A DNA stretch of 7,896 nt from Ahrensia sp. GTDB lineage: Bacteria > Pseudomonadota > Alphaproteobacteria > Rhizobiales > Rhizobiaceae. The translations under genes were made by a program, and so were the position numbers. The first letter of the stretch is position 1; every line of letters begins with the position of its first letter. Positions 1-7,370 of this stretch are shown here, one piece after another. The notes beneath the pieces were generated by a model that was not told the DNA's origin, did not search any database, and worked only from the letters and a program-made list of their open reading frames with translations. The stretch covers positions 1 through 7,896 of the forward strand of contig QILU01000061.1 in the NCBI GenBank assembly GCA_003233475.1, given 5' to 3'.

Positions 1-3000
1 GTGAATGACGGGGACGATATTTCCAATGTGGGAACATCAACCATAGCTGTTACCGCTGTGAACGATGCGCCGATTGCGAATAATGATAATTCCATTGTCT
101 TTGATGAGGATACTTCGCGTATCATTACGCCCGCTGAATTGCTCGCCAATGACAGTGACCCGGACCTTGAGCCGTTTAATATTGTTTCCGTGCAATCAGC
201 AATTAATGGCTCAGTTGTGTTGAACGGAGACGGGACAATTACCTTTACCCCGGTCGCAGATTATTTCGGGCCAGCTTCCTTCACCTATACAATTGATGAT
301 GGAAATGGCGGACAGGCGAGTGCGAATGTGAACCTCACGGTTAATTCCGTGAACGATGTTCCAACGGTTGATTTGGATACAGCAACTGCGGGAACAAGTT
401 TTGCGGTGAGTTACGCTGAAGATGACACGGTTGGTGTTCCCCTGGTTGATGCGAGCATCTTGCTTCAAGATGTTGACGATACCATGCTTGAAAGCGCGTC
501 GATTGTTTTAACCGACGGACAGGTGGGCGATCTGTTGAGCGTTGGAACGCTTCCTCCGGGGATAACCGTAACGCTGCTTCCAAGTGGTGGAGCGTTAACA
601 TCACCACAGCAGATTACCGTGACATTTACTGGATCTGCTTCACCCGCTGATTATCAAAGCGCGCTTCAGGCGGTGTCCTATCAATCCGCTTCCCAAGCTC
701 CCACCCTGGTCTCCGCTACCCGCAACGTGACAGTGGTGGTGAATGATGGTGAGGACACTTCTTTGACTGCCCTCACTACAATAACGGTGATCCCTTCAAA
801 TGACGTTCCAATTGTTACTAATGATGCTTTCAGCGTGACAGAGGATACGTCGCTTACAATTGCACCGGGTGCTTTGTTGTCTAATGATGTTGATCCGGAT
901 GGGGATATATTAAACGTTGTTTCAGTTGCCAATTCGGTGAATGGCGCGGTGACAATGGTGGGGGGGCAAATAATATTCACTCCCAATACAAATTTCTTCG
1001 GCCCGGCTTCCTTCGAATATACTGTTGATGATGGCAATGGCGGTACAACTGTCGGCTTGGTGAATATCACCGTTAACCCGGTCAATGATGCGCCTGTTCT
1101 TGATTTGGATACGTCGAGCGCGGGCAATGGCTATCTAACTTCCTACGTGGAAAATGACCCGGCTCTTCAGTTGTTGGACGCCTCTGCATTGCTCAGTGAT
1201 GTGGACAGCCCAAATCTTACATCAGCCACCTTTACTTTGAGCAATGGCCGGGTTGGTGATATTCTTGAGATTGGCACTCTGCCCGGTTCTTTAACCGCAA
1301 ATGTCAGCCCTCCTTCGGCCCTGTTGCTGGATGGGTCAATTACGGTAACGCTGACAGGAATTGCCTCGCAGGCAGATTATCTGCTGGCGATGCAGGCGGT
1401 TACTTATCGTTCGGTTTCTGAAGATCCCGATGCAACTACCCGTAGCATTTCCGTTGTTGTCAGTGACGGGGTTATTGATTCACCCGTCGCCACCACTTTG
1501 ATTTCTGTGAGTGTGGTAAATGATGCGCCGGTGGCTGGGCCGGACGGGATTTTCTCGTTTAATGAAGACACCGTGTTTTCTATTCCGGCTGCGACCTTAC
1601 TGTTGAATGACAGCGACCCTGAAGGGGATGCGCTGAGCGTTGTTTCCGTACAGGGCGCGCTGAATGGGAGTGTGGTTCTTGGGGGCGATAATATCGTTCG
1701 CTTTACCCCTGATCTGGCCTATTCCGGCCCTGCGTCCTTCACCTATACCGTGATGGATGCGAATGGTGCGGTGGATACGCAAACGGTCAGCCTGCAGGTA
1801 TTGTTCTTAAATGATGCACCAATACTTGATCTGGATTCAACCAGTGGTGGAAGTGAATTTGCCACGAGTTATGTGGAAAATGGCGCGGGAATTCCGATTG
1901 TAGACAGCTCGGTCAATGTTTTTGATGAAGACCATGTTGCTTTGGTGGGCGCGACTGTTGTTTTGACAAATGGTCGGGCAGGGGACTTGCTGGAAATTGG
2001 TCTCCTCCCCGGTTCCATGTCGGCAAGTGTTGTTCCGGGAACGGGCTTGAATGCGGATGGAATAATAACCATCATTTTATCCGGGAATGCAGTTCTGGCG
2101 GATTATGAAGCCGCACTTCTGGCGATTACTTTCCGTTCAACATCTGAAAACCCGAATACTTCAGAACGCCTGATTGATATTTCTGTGACCGACGGCATCG
2201 ATCCATCCAATGTTGCGCTAACTCGAATTTCGGTAACCAGCGTTAATGATGCCCCGGTCGCCATTGATGATGGCACACCAACACCAATCTCGGTTCAAGA
2301 GGATAACTCGATCAGTTTCGATCCGGTAACGGGGAACGATTTTGATGTTGAAGGCGATGTGCTGGTAATCAACCAAATTGATGGAATTGCCATTTTGCCC
2401 GGGGGGTCGGTTACCCTTTTGTCGGGCGGAACTGTAGACCTTGCTGCTGATGGTGTGACTGTAAACTTTAATCCTCCGGTAAATTATTTTGGGCCCGCTT
2501 CCTTTGATTATACAATTACTGACGGGTCGCTGAGCGACACAGCCACTGTTAATCTCAACGTCGTATCCGTAAACGATGTGCCAATTGCGGTTGATGACGG
2601 GCCGGTTGTTCTGGTGGAAGATGCTTCAGTTGTCTTTGACCCGGTAACGGCGAATGATAGTGATGTTGAAGGGGATCCGCTGAATATCGTATCCATTGAT
2701 GGCCAGGCAATTGCCGCAAATGGTTCCGTTAACACAGCCAATGGAGTTATCACCCTTGGGGCAGACGGGCGAACACTTACCTTTGTTCCAGATGCCGACT
2801 ATTTTGGCCAATCGGTGGTGGCTTATGGGTTGAGTGACGGCCAGGCAACAAGTTTTGCCAATGTAACCTTCGACGTGACACCGGTGGATGATGTTTTGCT
2901 TGTTGTTTCGCCACCATCAGACTTCACTTTGAACGATAGTGACATTGTCAATCTGCCGATGGCCGGATTTATTAATGACCCGGATGGGGATGCGCTGTTA

Positions 3001-4542
3001 TTTTCTGCATCCGGTTTGCCGGCCGGGCTTTCAATCAATTCCACCACCGGGGTGATAGCCGGAGTATTGGGTTCTTCTGCTTCTCAGAGCGGGCCGTATA
3101 ATGTCACAATCACGGTTGATGACGGCATCAGTTCTATTGTTTCATTCAGCTATGATATCAATGTATTGAATGTCGTTCCCATCGCCAGTGCCGATGTAGT
3201 TGTTGCACTGGATGACGGTGCTAATTTCACTATTAGTGCCGGTGCAATGTTTGTGGATGCAGACGGGGATACATTGGTTTTCTCTGCAACGGGCCTGCCC
3301 GCCTGGGCCGCAATTAACCTGGTTAGCGGAGAAATTTCAGGAACAGTTCCAACAGATGCATCTGTGTTCGGGACGCAGGTTGTTAGCGTAAGCGTCGATG
3401 ATGGTGAAGGCGGAACAGCCAGTGTGGATGTCACGTTGGATCCGCGCAACCTCGCACCCATTTCTGTTGGATCAATAAATGATCTGGTTTTGCGGGACAG
3501 TGACGAGATTGATCTGGATATTAGCAGCCTGTTTGTTGATGGCGGTACGGATGACGATATGCTGGTGTTGAGTGTCAGCGGTCTGCCTGATGGTTTTGTT
3601 TTTGATCCTGTTGCAAATCGGATAACCGGAATTGCGTCGACTGAAATTGCATCAATTGCTCCCTATGTAATCACCATCACCGCCGATGATGGACAAGGTG
3701 GAACGGTGACCCAAACATTCGAAATTCGAGTGACGCAGGAATCGTTCATTGAGGAAAGTCCTTTTGTGGATAATCCAGTTATTACAGTTGATCCTGAAAC
3801 CGGGGATTTTGATCCTGTTCAGGGGCAGATAGATATTACCAGTCTGGTTAGCGGAATATCTGAGCTGAATTCAACCACGGCGCTGGATTCTAAAAGTGGA
3901 ATTTTATTGTCGGCCGTGAATGCCATTGAGCCGCTTTATGAAGCGACATCGGCCGGTTCTGACGGTGGCTTGCCGGAACAGATTGCCGCCATGGGTCAAA
4001 TGGCTTCATCCACCGATTGGTTGAATGCTTCTGGCCGTGAAGGCAACGGTGATTGGAATGTGTCCGGCACATTTGGATATCAGTCCCTGATGGACGAAAA
4101 GAACGAACGTGATTTGCTTGGCATGGATGATCGCCTGGAAAGAATTTCCCTGGAAATCAATTCGCGCGAAGGGGTATTGTTCATCGAGTTCAAAAATGAG
4201 CTGCGGCCTGAACAGGATGGCAAGGTGGTGAAAACAATCTTATTGCTGCCAGATGGAAAACCGCTGCCGGAATGGATGAAGTTGATCCGTGAAGGGTTCA
4301 TTTCTGCGAAACCGCCGGCTGGCGAAAAGGAAGTCATACTGGAACTTACGGTCATTCTTGGGAACGGCAATGAGTTGATCAAAACCATGCGTGTCGATTT
4401 GGTTTCTGGAGAAGCCACGACAGTTGATAAAACAACCATCGATGTAATTGCTGAGAAAATAAAAGAATTTGAAAACAACAAGGTTGAATTTGAGTTGAAA
4501 GATCTGCGCGGACCTATGTCGGTGCAGAATTCATCGACGTAA
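1..4542 (+). CDS. Giant cadherin-like/Ig-like repeat surface protein (adhesin-like), 5'-truncated by the window edge
   Basis: This is the C-terminal 1513 residues of a probable secreted adhesin. The GTG at position 1 is almost certainly an internal Val codon: the first 20 residues match the end of the longer repeat module found further on (VNDG followed by a short strand and NDAP). Domains in order are: end of a B module (1-20), A1 (21-117), B1 (118-266), A2 (267-361), B2 (362-506), A3 (507-603), B3 (604-748), A4 (749-857), A5 (858-962), three CADG/He_PIG-like domains (963-1056, 1057-1149, 1150-1246) and a unique C-terminus (1247-1513). Calcium-type acidic motifs recur (NDVDPDGD, NDSDPEGD, VDADGD). 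I see no cysteine, as is common in extracellular repeat proteins. I also see no RTX nonapeptides, LPXTG motif or autotransporter barrel. The role in adhesion or biofilm is inferred from the family type. The stop TAA is followed by a terminator, and export genes lie downstream. Confidence 0.9.
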   Translation: MNDGDDISNVGTSTIAVTAVNDAPIANNDNSIVFDEDTSRIITPAELLANDSDPDLEPFNIVSVQSAINGSVVLNGDGTITFTPVADYFGPASFTYTIDDGNGGQASANVNLTVNSVNDVPTVDLDTATAGTSFAVSYAEDDTVGVPLVDASILLQDVDDTMLESASIVLTDGQVGDLLSVGTLPPGITVTLLPSGGALTSPQQITVTFTGSASPADYQSALQAVSYQSASQAPTLVSATRNVTVVVNDGEDTSLTALTTITVIPSNDVPIVTNDAFSVTEDTSLTIAPGALLSNDVDPDGDILNVVSVANSVNGAVTMVGGQIIFTPNTNFFGPASFEYTVDDGNGGTTVGLVNITVNPVNDAPVLDLDTSSAGNGYLTSYVENDPALQLLDASALLSDVDSPNLTSATFTLSNGRVGDILEIGTLPGSLTANVSPPSALLLDGSITVTLTGIASQADYLLAMQAVTYRSVSEDPDATTRSISVVVSDGVIDSPVATTLISVSVVNDAPVAGPDGIFSFNEDTVFSIPAATLLLNDSDPEGDALSVVSVQGALNGSVVLGGDNIVRFTPDLAYSGPASFTYTVMDANGAVDTQTVSLQVLFLNDAPILDLDSTSGGSEFATSYVENGAGIPIVDSSVNVFDEDHVALVGATVVLTNGRAGDLLEIGLLPGSMSASVVPGTGLNADGIITIILSGNAVLADYEAALLAITFRSTSENPNTSERLIDISVTDGIDPSNVALTRISVTSVNDAPVAIDDGTPTPISVQEDNSISFDPVTGNDFDVEGDVLVINQIDGIAILPGGSVTLLSGGTVDLAADGVTVNFNPPVNYFGPASFDYTITDGSLSDTATVNLNVVSVNDVPIAVDDGPVVLVEDASVVFDPVTANDSDVEGDPLNIVSIDGQAIAANGSVNTANGVITLGADGRTLTFVPDADYFGQSVVAYGLSDGQATSFANVTFDVTPVDDVLLVVSPPSDFTLNDSDIVNLPMAGFINDPDGDALLFSASGLPAGLSINSTTGVIAGVLGSSASQSGPYNVTITVDDGISSIVSFSYDINVLNVVPIASADVVVALDDGANFTISAGAMFVDADGDTLVFSATGLPAWAAINLVSGEISGTVPTDASVFGTQVVSVSVDDGEGGTASVDVTLDPRNLAPISVGSINDLVLRDSDEIDLDISSLFVDGGTDDDMLVLSVSGLPDGFVFDPVANRITGIASTEIASIAPYVITITADDGQGGTVTQTFEIRVTQESFIEESPFVDNPVITVDPETGDFDPVQGQIDITSLVSGISELNSTTALDSKSGILLSAVNAIEPLYEATSAGSDGGLPEQIAAMGQMASSTDWLNASGREGNGDWNVSGTFGYQSLMDEKNERDLLGMDDRLERISLEINSREGVLFIEFKNELRPEQDGKVVKTILLLPDGKPLPEWMKLIREGFISAKPPAGEKEVILELTVILGNGNELIKTMRVDLVSGEATTVDKTTIDVIAEKIKEFENNKVEFELKDLRGPMSVQNSST
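61..2244 (+). repeat. Three tandem copies of a two-domain (A+B) super-repeat
   Basis: Units run 61-798, 799-1518 and 1519-2244, that is 246, 240 and 242 codons. Each begins at an NDxP hinge. Each unit pairs a ~97-residue cadherin-like A module with a ~145-149-residue B module. The A module has an EDT strand, a NDxDP(D/E)GD-type loop and a GPASFxYT core. The B module starts with (L/V)DLD, then has a SYxE(D/N) strand and ends with YxSxSxxP followed by a xDG strand. Protein similarity between copies is clear, but the DNA has diverged, so these are old duplications and not recent amplification. The residual B-module end at 1-60 shows that the array continues upstream. A3 is the most worn copy: the usual DDGNGG turn reads MDANGA. 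Confidence 0.88.
2245..2886 (+). repeat. Two adjacent variant cadherin-like (A-type) domains without B modules
   Basis: The AB alternation stops here and two A-type domains follow directly, of 109 and 105 residues. Both replace the usual strand before the acidic loop with FDPVT(G/A)ND and carry D(F/S)DVEGD in place of DPDGD. Both also hold a longer middle section (GGTVDLAADG, NGVITLGADG) not present in A1-A3, so they form a distinct subfamily that was probably duplicated as a pair. The first keeps the GPASFDYT core. The second is degraded at that point (GQSVVAYG). Confidence 0.8.
2887..3738 (+). repeat. Three tandem He_PIG/CADG-type Ig-like domains
   Basis: These are three units of about 93-97 residues. 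Each shows the family signature of a DxDxD-type loop, a SxSGLP or SATGLP strand turn, a TGxIxG-like hairpin and a closing VDDGxG strand. The second has the classic LPAWAAIN followed by GEISGTVP. The third carries TDDD in place of DGD. This domain type (putative Ig, or dystroglycan-type cadherin-like) is common in the stalks of bacterial surface proteins. Here it forms the segment nearest the C-terminus. Confidence 0.82.
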
Positions 4543-4568
4543 GTTTTTCAATAGAAAATGCATTGAAT

Positions 4569-4601
4569 AAGGGCATTGCTTACAGCAGTGCCCTTTTTTT
4601 T
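4569..4601 (+). terminator. Rho-independent terminator after the giant surface protein gene
   Basis: An 11-bp stem (arms 4569-4579 and 4585-4595, with one T·G pair) encloses the 5-base loop TTACA. It is followed at once by an unbroken run of eight T. It sits 27 bases past the TAA stop. It should separate the surface-protein transcript from the export genes, or let only part of the transcription read through to them. Confidence 0.92.
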
Positions 4602-4760
4602 ATCAAACGGATAGGTCAAAATTTTTATAGTAAATTTTCTACAAAAATCTTCCCGTTGTTAAGCCTTCATTAGTCATAACTCGCGATATTGATTTATCAC
4701 CGGATGATATTCCTGTTTTTTGGGGGCGTCATAGGGGCAAATTAGTACGAGGAAGAAAAA
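4602..4760 (+). promoter_or_regulatory. Leader of the export gene unit, with ribosome binding site
   Basis: Because a strong terminator precedes it, this AT-rich stretch should carry the promoter for the channel gene. GAGGAAG at 4749-4755, five bases before GTG 4761, is a good Shine-Dalgarno and fixes that start. A TATAGT at 4626-4631 resembles a -10 box but has no convincing -35 at the right distance. GATATT occurs twice, at 4685-4690 and 4706-4711, exactly 21 bases apart. I cannot name a regulator or place the transcription start. Confidence 0.45.
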
Positions 4761-6437
4761 GTGAAGAGTATCCTTCTCACATCCATGCTGGCCATTACTG
4801 TCTCCGCATGCGCAGTCACACCACAACCATTGACAACCGGCGCGCTGAGCAATTTCGCTAGCGATAAGCTCTCCCGTGTAACCGCTGGTCAGCAGGCGAT
4901 CACCAATCAGGTCACGCTATACGAAGCAATGGCCCGTGCGTTGAAATACAATCTCGATTTTCAAGTTGAGTTGTACAATGAAGCATTGGCCAGCAAAACA
5001 TTGGATTCTGCCCGCCTTGATACGCTACCGCAATTGGTGGCTTCTGCTGCCTATACCGGCCGTAACAACAATTCTGGTAGTGCAGGTTCCACAATTTTTT
5101 CTGACCGCGGAAAATTTCAAGAAGATGTTTCCCTGTCCTGGAATATTCTTGATTTTGGCCTTTCTAAAATTCGTGCCGAACAGGCCGCAGATGAGGTTTT
5201 GGTTGCCCGTGAACGGCGTCGTAGAATAATCAACAGAGTTATCGAAGATGTGCGTACCGCCTATTGGCGTGCCGTATCTGCTGATCGCCTGGTGGTTGGT
5301 CTTCGTCGGCTGGAAGGCCGTACACAAAAGGCGTTGAAAAACTCAAAAGCCTTGCAAAAAGATGGCCAGACATCCCCGTTAACCGCGCTTACTTATCAAC
5401 GCGAACTGGTGGAAATTCAGCAGCGCATTCAACGTTTGCAAAAAGATTTATCCTTGGCCAAAATGCAATTGGCCGCATTGATGAATGTTCGCCCCGGCGA
5501 ACAATTCAGGCTGGCTCAGCCCAAGCGACGCTCCACCAGCACCAAATTGACAATGACCAGCGATGAAATGGTTTTTGCGGCACTGGAGAACCGTCCGGAA
5601 ATTCGCGATATTCAATATAAGCTGAGAATAAATGCCAAAGAAACCAAGCGTGCACTGCTGGAAATGTTGCCAAGCGCAAATCTTTTCGCCACGGCAAACT
5701 GGGATTCTGATAGTTACCTTTACAGTAACAACTGGGTTGGATGGGGTGCCAGGGCGACCTGGAACATGCTCAATGTTTTTAAATATCCAGCCAAAAAACG
5801 CCTGGTACAGGCCAAGGACGAGGTGCTTGATGCGCGCGCTCTTGCGGTTACCATGGCGATCATGACACAGGTTCACGTGAGCCGCGTCAGGTATGAACAT
5901 TCCAAAAAGATTTTTCGTACTTCGGCTAGACATCTGCAAGTGCAACGCGGAATTGTGAAACAAATTCGTGCCAGCAATGCGGAAGGACTGGCCAGTGAAC
6001 AAACACTGATCCGCGAAGAAATGAACACGCTGGCGAGCCAGGTAAGTTCAGATATTGCTTATGCCGATCTGCAAAATGCTTACGCTAATATTTATGCGTC
6101 GATGGGAATCGACCCTTACGCTGATGATTTGCGAGCTGAAGATTCAATTGAAGATCTGGCGCAGGCGTTAAAATCTGTGTGGATTGAACGCGGTGACCGA
6201 TCGGGTTCCGTGCGCGCCCGCCGCGCAGCGAAAGCCCATTTGGTTACGGGTTCGATAAAAAAATCCACTGCTTCTAAATCCCACGATCCAATTGTGAAAG
6301 AAATCCATGGTTGGAAAGGCGCGGAAGTTCAGTCAAAAAACACATCTACAATCGTTAAAATTCCGGCGCGTAAAAAATTGGGTCTAATGAAGTCCGTTAG
6401 CATCGCTGGAAACAACGGAATTCAAACGGATCGATAG
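4761..6437 (+). CDS. TolC-family outer-membrane efflux/secretion lipoprotein
   Basis: This 558-residue outer-membrane factor would form a trimeric channel spanning the outer membrane and periplasm. It starts at GTG with GAGGAAG five bases upstream. The N-terminus is a lipoprotein signal ending in the lipobox VSAC. Cys17 is the lipidation site, and Ala at +2 predicts outer-membrane sorting. Two OEP repeats follow. The first (about 50-245) has the TLYEAMARAL opening, a β-strand pair around 92-133 with the hallmark NILDFG, and long coiled helices. The second (about 264-450) has ALENRPEI, a β region at 306-340 and a final helical pair ending in YANIYASMGIDP. The second barrel hallmark is atypical (WNMLNVFKYP, no glycine). 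Residues 460-558 are an extra basic, Ser/Lys-rich tail beyond the normal family end. The family assignment is firm. The cargo is inferred from the upstream giant protein. The next gene starts 81 bases downstream. Confidence 0.93.
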   Translation: MKSILLTSMLAITVSACAVTPQPLTTGALSNFASDKLSRVTAGQQAITNQVTLYEAMARALKYNLDFQVELYNEALASKTLDSARLDTLPQLVASAAYTGRNNNSGSAGSTIFSDRGKFQEDVSLSWNILDFGLSKIRAEQAADEVLVARERRRRIINRVIEDVRTAYWRAVSADRLVVGLRRLEGRTQKALKNSKALQKDGQTSPLTALTYQRELVEIQQRIQRLQKDLSLAKMQLAALMNVRPGEQFRLAQPKRRSTSTKLTMTSDEMVFAALENRPEIRDIQYKLRINAKETKRALLEMLPSANLFATANWDSDSYLYSNNWVGWGARATWNMLNVFKYPAKKRLVQAKDEVLDARALAVTMAIMTQVHVSRVRYEHSKKIFRTSARHLQVQRGIVKQIRASNAEGLASEQTLIREEMNTLASQVSSDIAYADLQNAYANIYASMGIDPYADDLRAEDSIEDLAQALKSVWIERGDRSGSVRARRAAKAHLVTGSIKKSTASKSHDPIVKEIHGWKGAEVQSKNTSTIVKIPARKKLGLMKSVSIAGNNGIQTDR

Positions 6438-6518
6438 GGCTGCAAATCAGCAACTGATCAAATAATCAGACAAAAAATTCCCCGGAACAGGTTTTTGGGA
6501 ACAAAGGATAGAAATATC
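6438..6518 (+). promoter_or_regulatory. Spacer and ribosome binding site before the adaptor gene
   Basis: This is an 81-base gap with no terminator, so the channel and adaptor genes are probably co-transcribed. AAAGGA at 6503-6508 lies ten bases before ATG 6519. That supports this start over the in-frame TTG at 6495, which would add eight polar residues in front of a good signal peptide. A weak 5-bp inverted repeat (CTGAT, 6-base loop, ATCAG) in the middle is probably chance. Confidence 0.5.
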
Positions 6519-7370
6519 ATGAAAACTAAATTGTTTATTTCCGCTCTTTTTGCAGTCTCTGCTTCTTTGATGGCACCGCAGGTTCATGCTGAAACGGACT
6601 CGGCTTCGGCTTCGGCTGCGGTAAAAGAAATGGTAAAACGGAACGCAAGAATCAACCTCAAAAATGTTGATCGTCGGCCAACCGGTTCAATAAAATCTGA
6701 AAATAAATTTGATGCCCGCGGTGTGGTGATGGCTAACGCAGAGGTAACTCTTGGCGCGGGGGTTGTGGCAAAAATTGAACGCATGCCTTTCAGAGACGGC
6801 CAGTCCTTTCGCAAAGGTGAAGATTTGGTTGTGTTTAATTGCGCCCGTCAGCTTGCTGACCTTCGTGGTGCCAATGCAAATCTGGGTAAAGCAACGTCAT
6901 TTTATCAGGGCAAAAAACGTTTGAAATCACGCGGTGCGGCCGGTGGCCAGGAAGTTCGTGAAGCTGCGGCTGATGTTGCAGCTGCGAAAGCCAATGTTGA
7001 CGGCTTGCGTGAGGTGATCAGTTTTTGCAAAATTCCGGCACCGTTTAATGGCCGTGTTGTTGAACGCCATGCGGAAACCTTTGAAATTCCGGCGGCAAAT
7101 GCTCCAATTTTAACAGTCATTGATGATAGTGCTCTTGAGTTGGATTTAATTGTGCCTTCGACCTGGTTACGCTGGGTGAAGAAGGGAACACAATTCAGCT
7201 TTGCTGTGGACGAGCTTGGAAATTCGTTTGAGGCAAAAGTGGCCCGTCTTGGTGCAAAGGTTGATGCTGTCAGCCAGACAATCAAAATTACCGGTAAATT
7301 CATCAATCGTCCAAGCAATGTTCTGGCGGGAATGAGTGGCACGGCAAAGTTTGCCCCGCCAACCAACTAG
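6519..7370 (+). CDS. Periplasmic adaptor (HlyD/RND-MFP type), compact form
   Basis: This 283-residue adaptor would bridge an inner-membrane component to the TolC-type channel. The ATG start gives a Sec signal peptide (KTK, hydrophobic core 5-19, cleavage after VHA at 24). A Ser/Ala linker follows. The lipoyl half-motifs lie at about 68-107 (GxVVAKI...GQSFRKGEDL) and 170-201 (IPAPFNGRV). An α-hairpin lies between them (about 109-168, rich in Ala, Lys and Arg), and a β-barrel domain spans 204-279, ending in GMSGTAKF. The chain stops there, so the membrane-proximal domain of full-length RND adaptors (typically ~370-400 residues) is missing. There is no lipobox or retained membrane anchor. Cys108 and Cys170 flank the hairpin base and could form a disulfide. 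The hairpin tip lacks the Ser usually seen in the RLS-like channel-contact motif (GG in its place). The family is clear and the transported substrate is inferred from context. Confidence 0.9.
   Translation: MKTKLFISALFAVSASLMAPQVHAETDSASASAAVKEMVKRNARINLKNVDRRPTGSIKSENKFDARGVVMANAEVTLGAGVVAKIERMPFRDGQSFRKGEDLVVFNCARQLADLRGANANLGKATSFYQGKKRLKSRGAAGGQEVREAAADVAAAKANVDGLREVISFCKIPAPFNGRVVERHAETFEIPAANAPILTVIDDSALELDLIVPSTWLRWVKKGTQFSFAVDELGNSFEAKVARLGAKVDAVSQTIKITGKFINRPSNVLAGMSGTAKFAPPTN

Noticed and set aside
1..60. GTG at position 1 as the true start of the large gene
   Set aside because: The first residues match the end of the repeated B module, there is no signal or retention sequence, and the frame is open at the edge. 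The gene starts upstream.
681..1127. Reverse-strand open frame of 148 codons within the repeat protein gene
   Set aside because: Low-complexity Ser/Thr/Val composition mirrors the repeats on the + strand, with no independent coding signal. The other antisense frames under this gene look the same.
3739..4542. Classical RTX/type I C-terminal signal, LPXTG or autotransporter β-barrel
   Set aside because: There are no GGxGxDxxx repeats, no sorting motif, and no series of amphipathic strands ending in an aromatic residue. The chain ends in a polar tail.
4626..4631. TATAGT as a promoter -10 element
   Set aside because: The hexamer 17 bases upstream (TCAAAC) is a poor -35 match and the region is AT-rich, so such hexamers are expected by chance.
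5448..6002. Reverse-strand open frame of 184 codons within the channel gene
   Set aside because: It lies wholly opposite a clear TolC-family gene, shows no recognisable domain, and has a composition expected of an antisense shadow.
6445..6475. Small inverted repeat between channel and adaptor genes as a terminator
   Set aside because: The stem is only 5 bp of mixed composition and no T-run follows.
6495..6518. TTG at 6495 as the adaptor start
   Set aside because: It would put polar residues in front of a good signal peptide. ATG 6519 has a usable AAAGGA at 6503-6508, which would lie inside the gene if TTG were the start.
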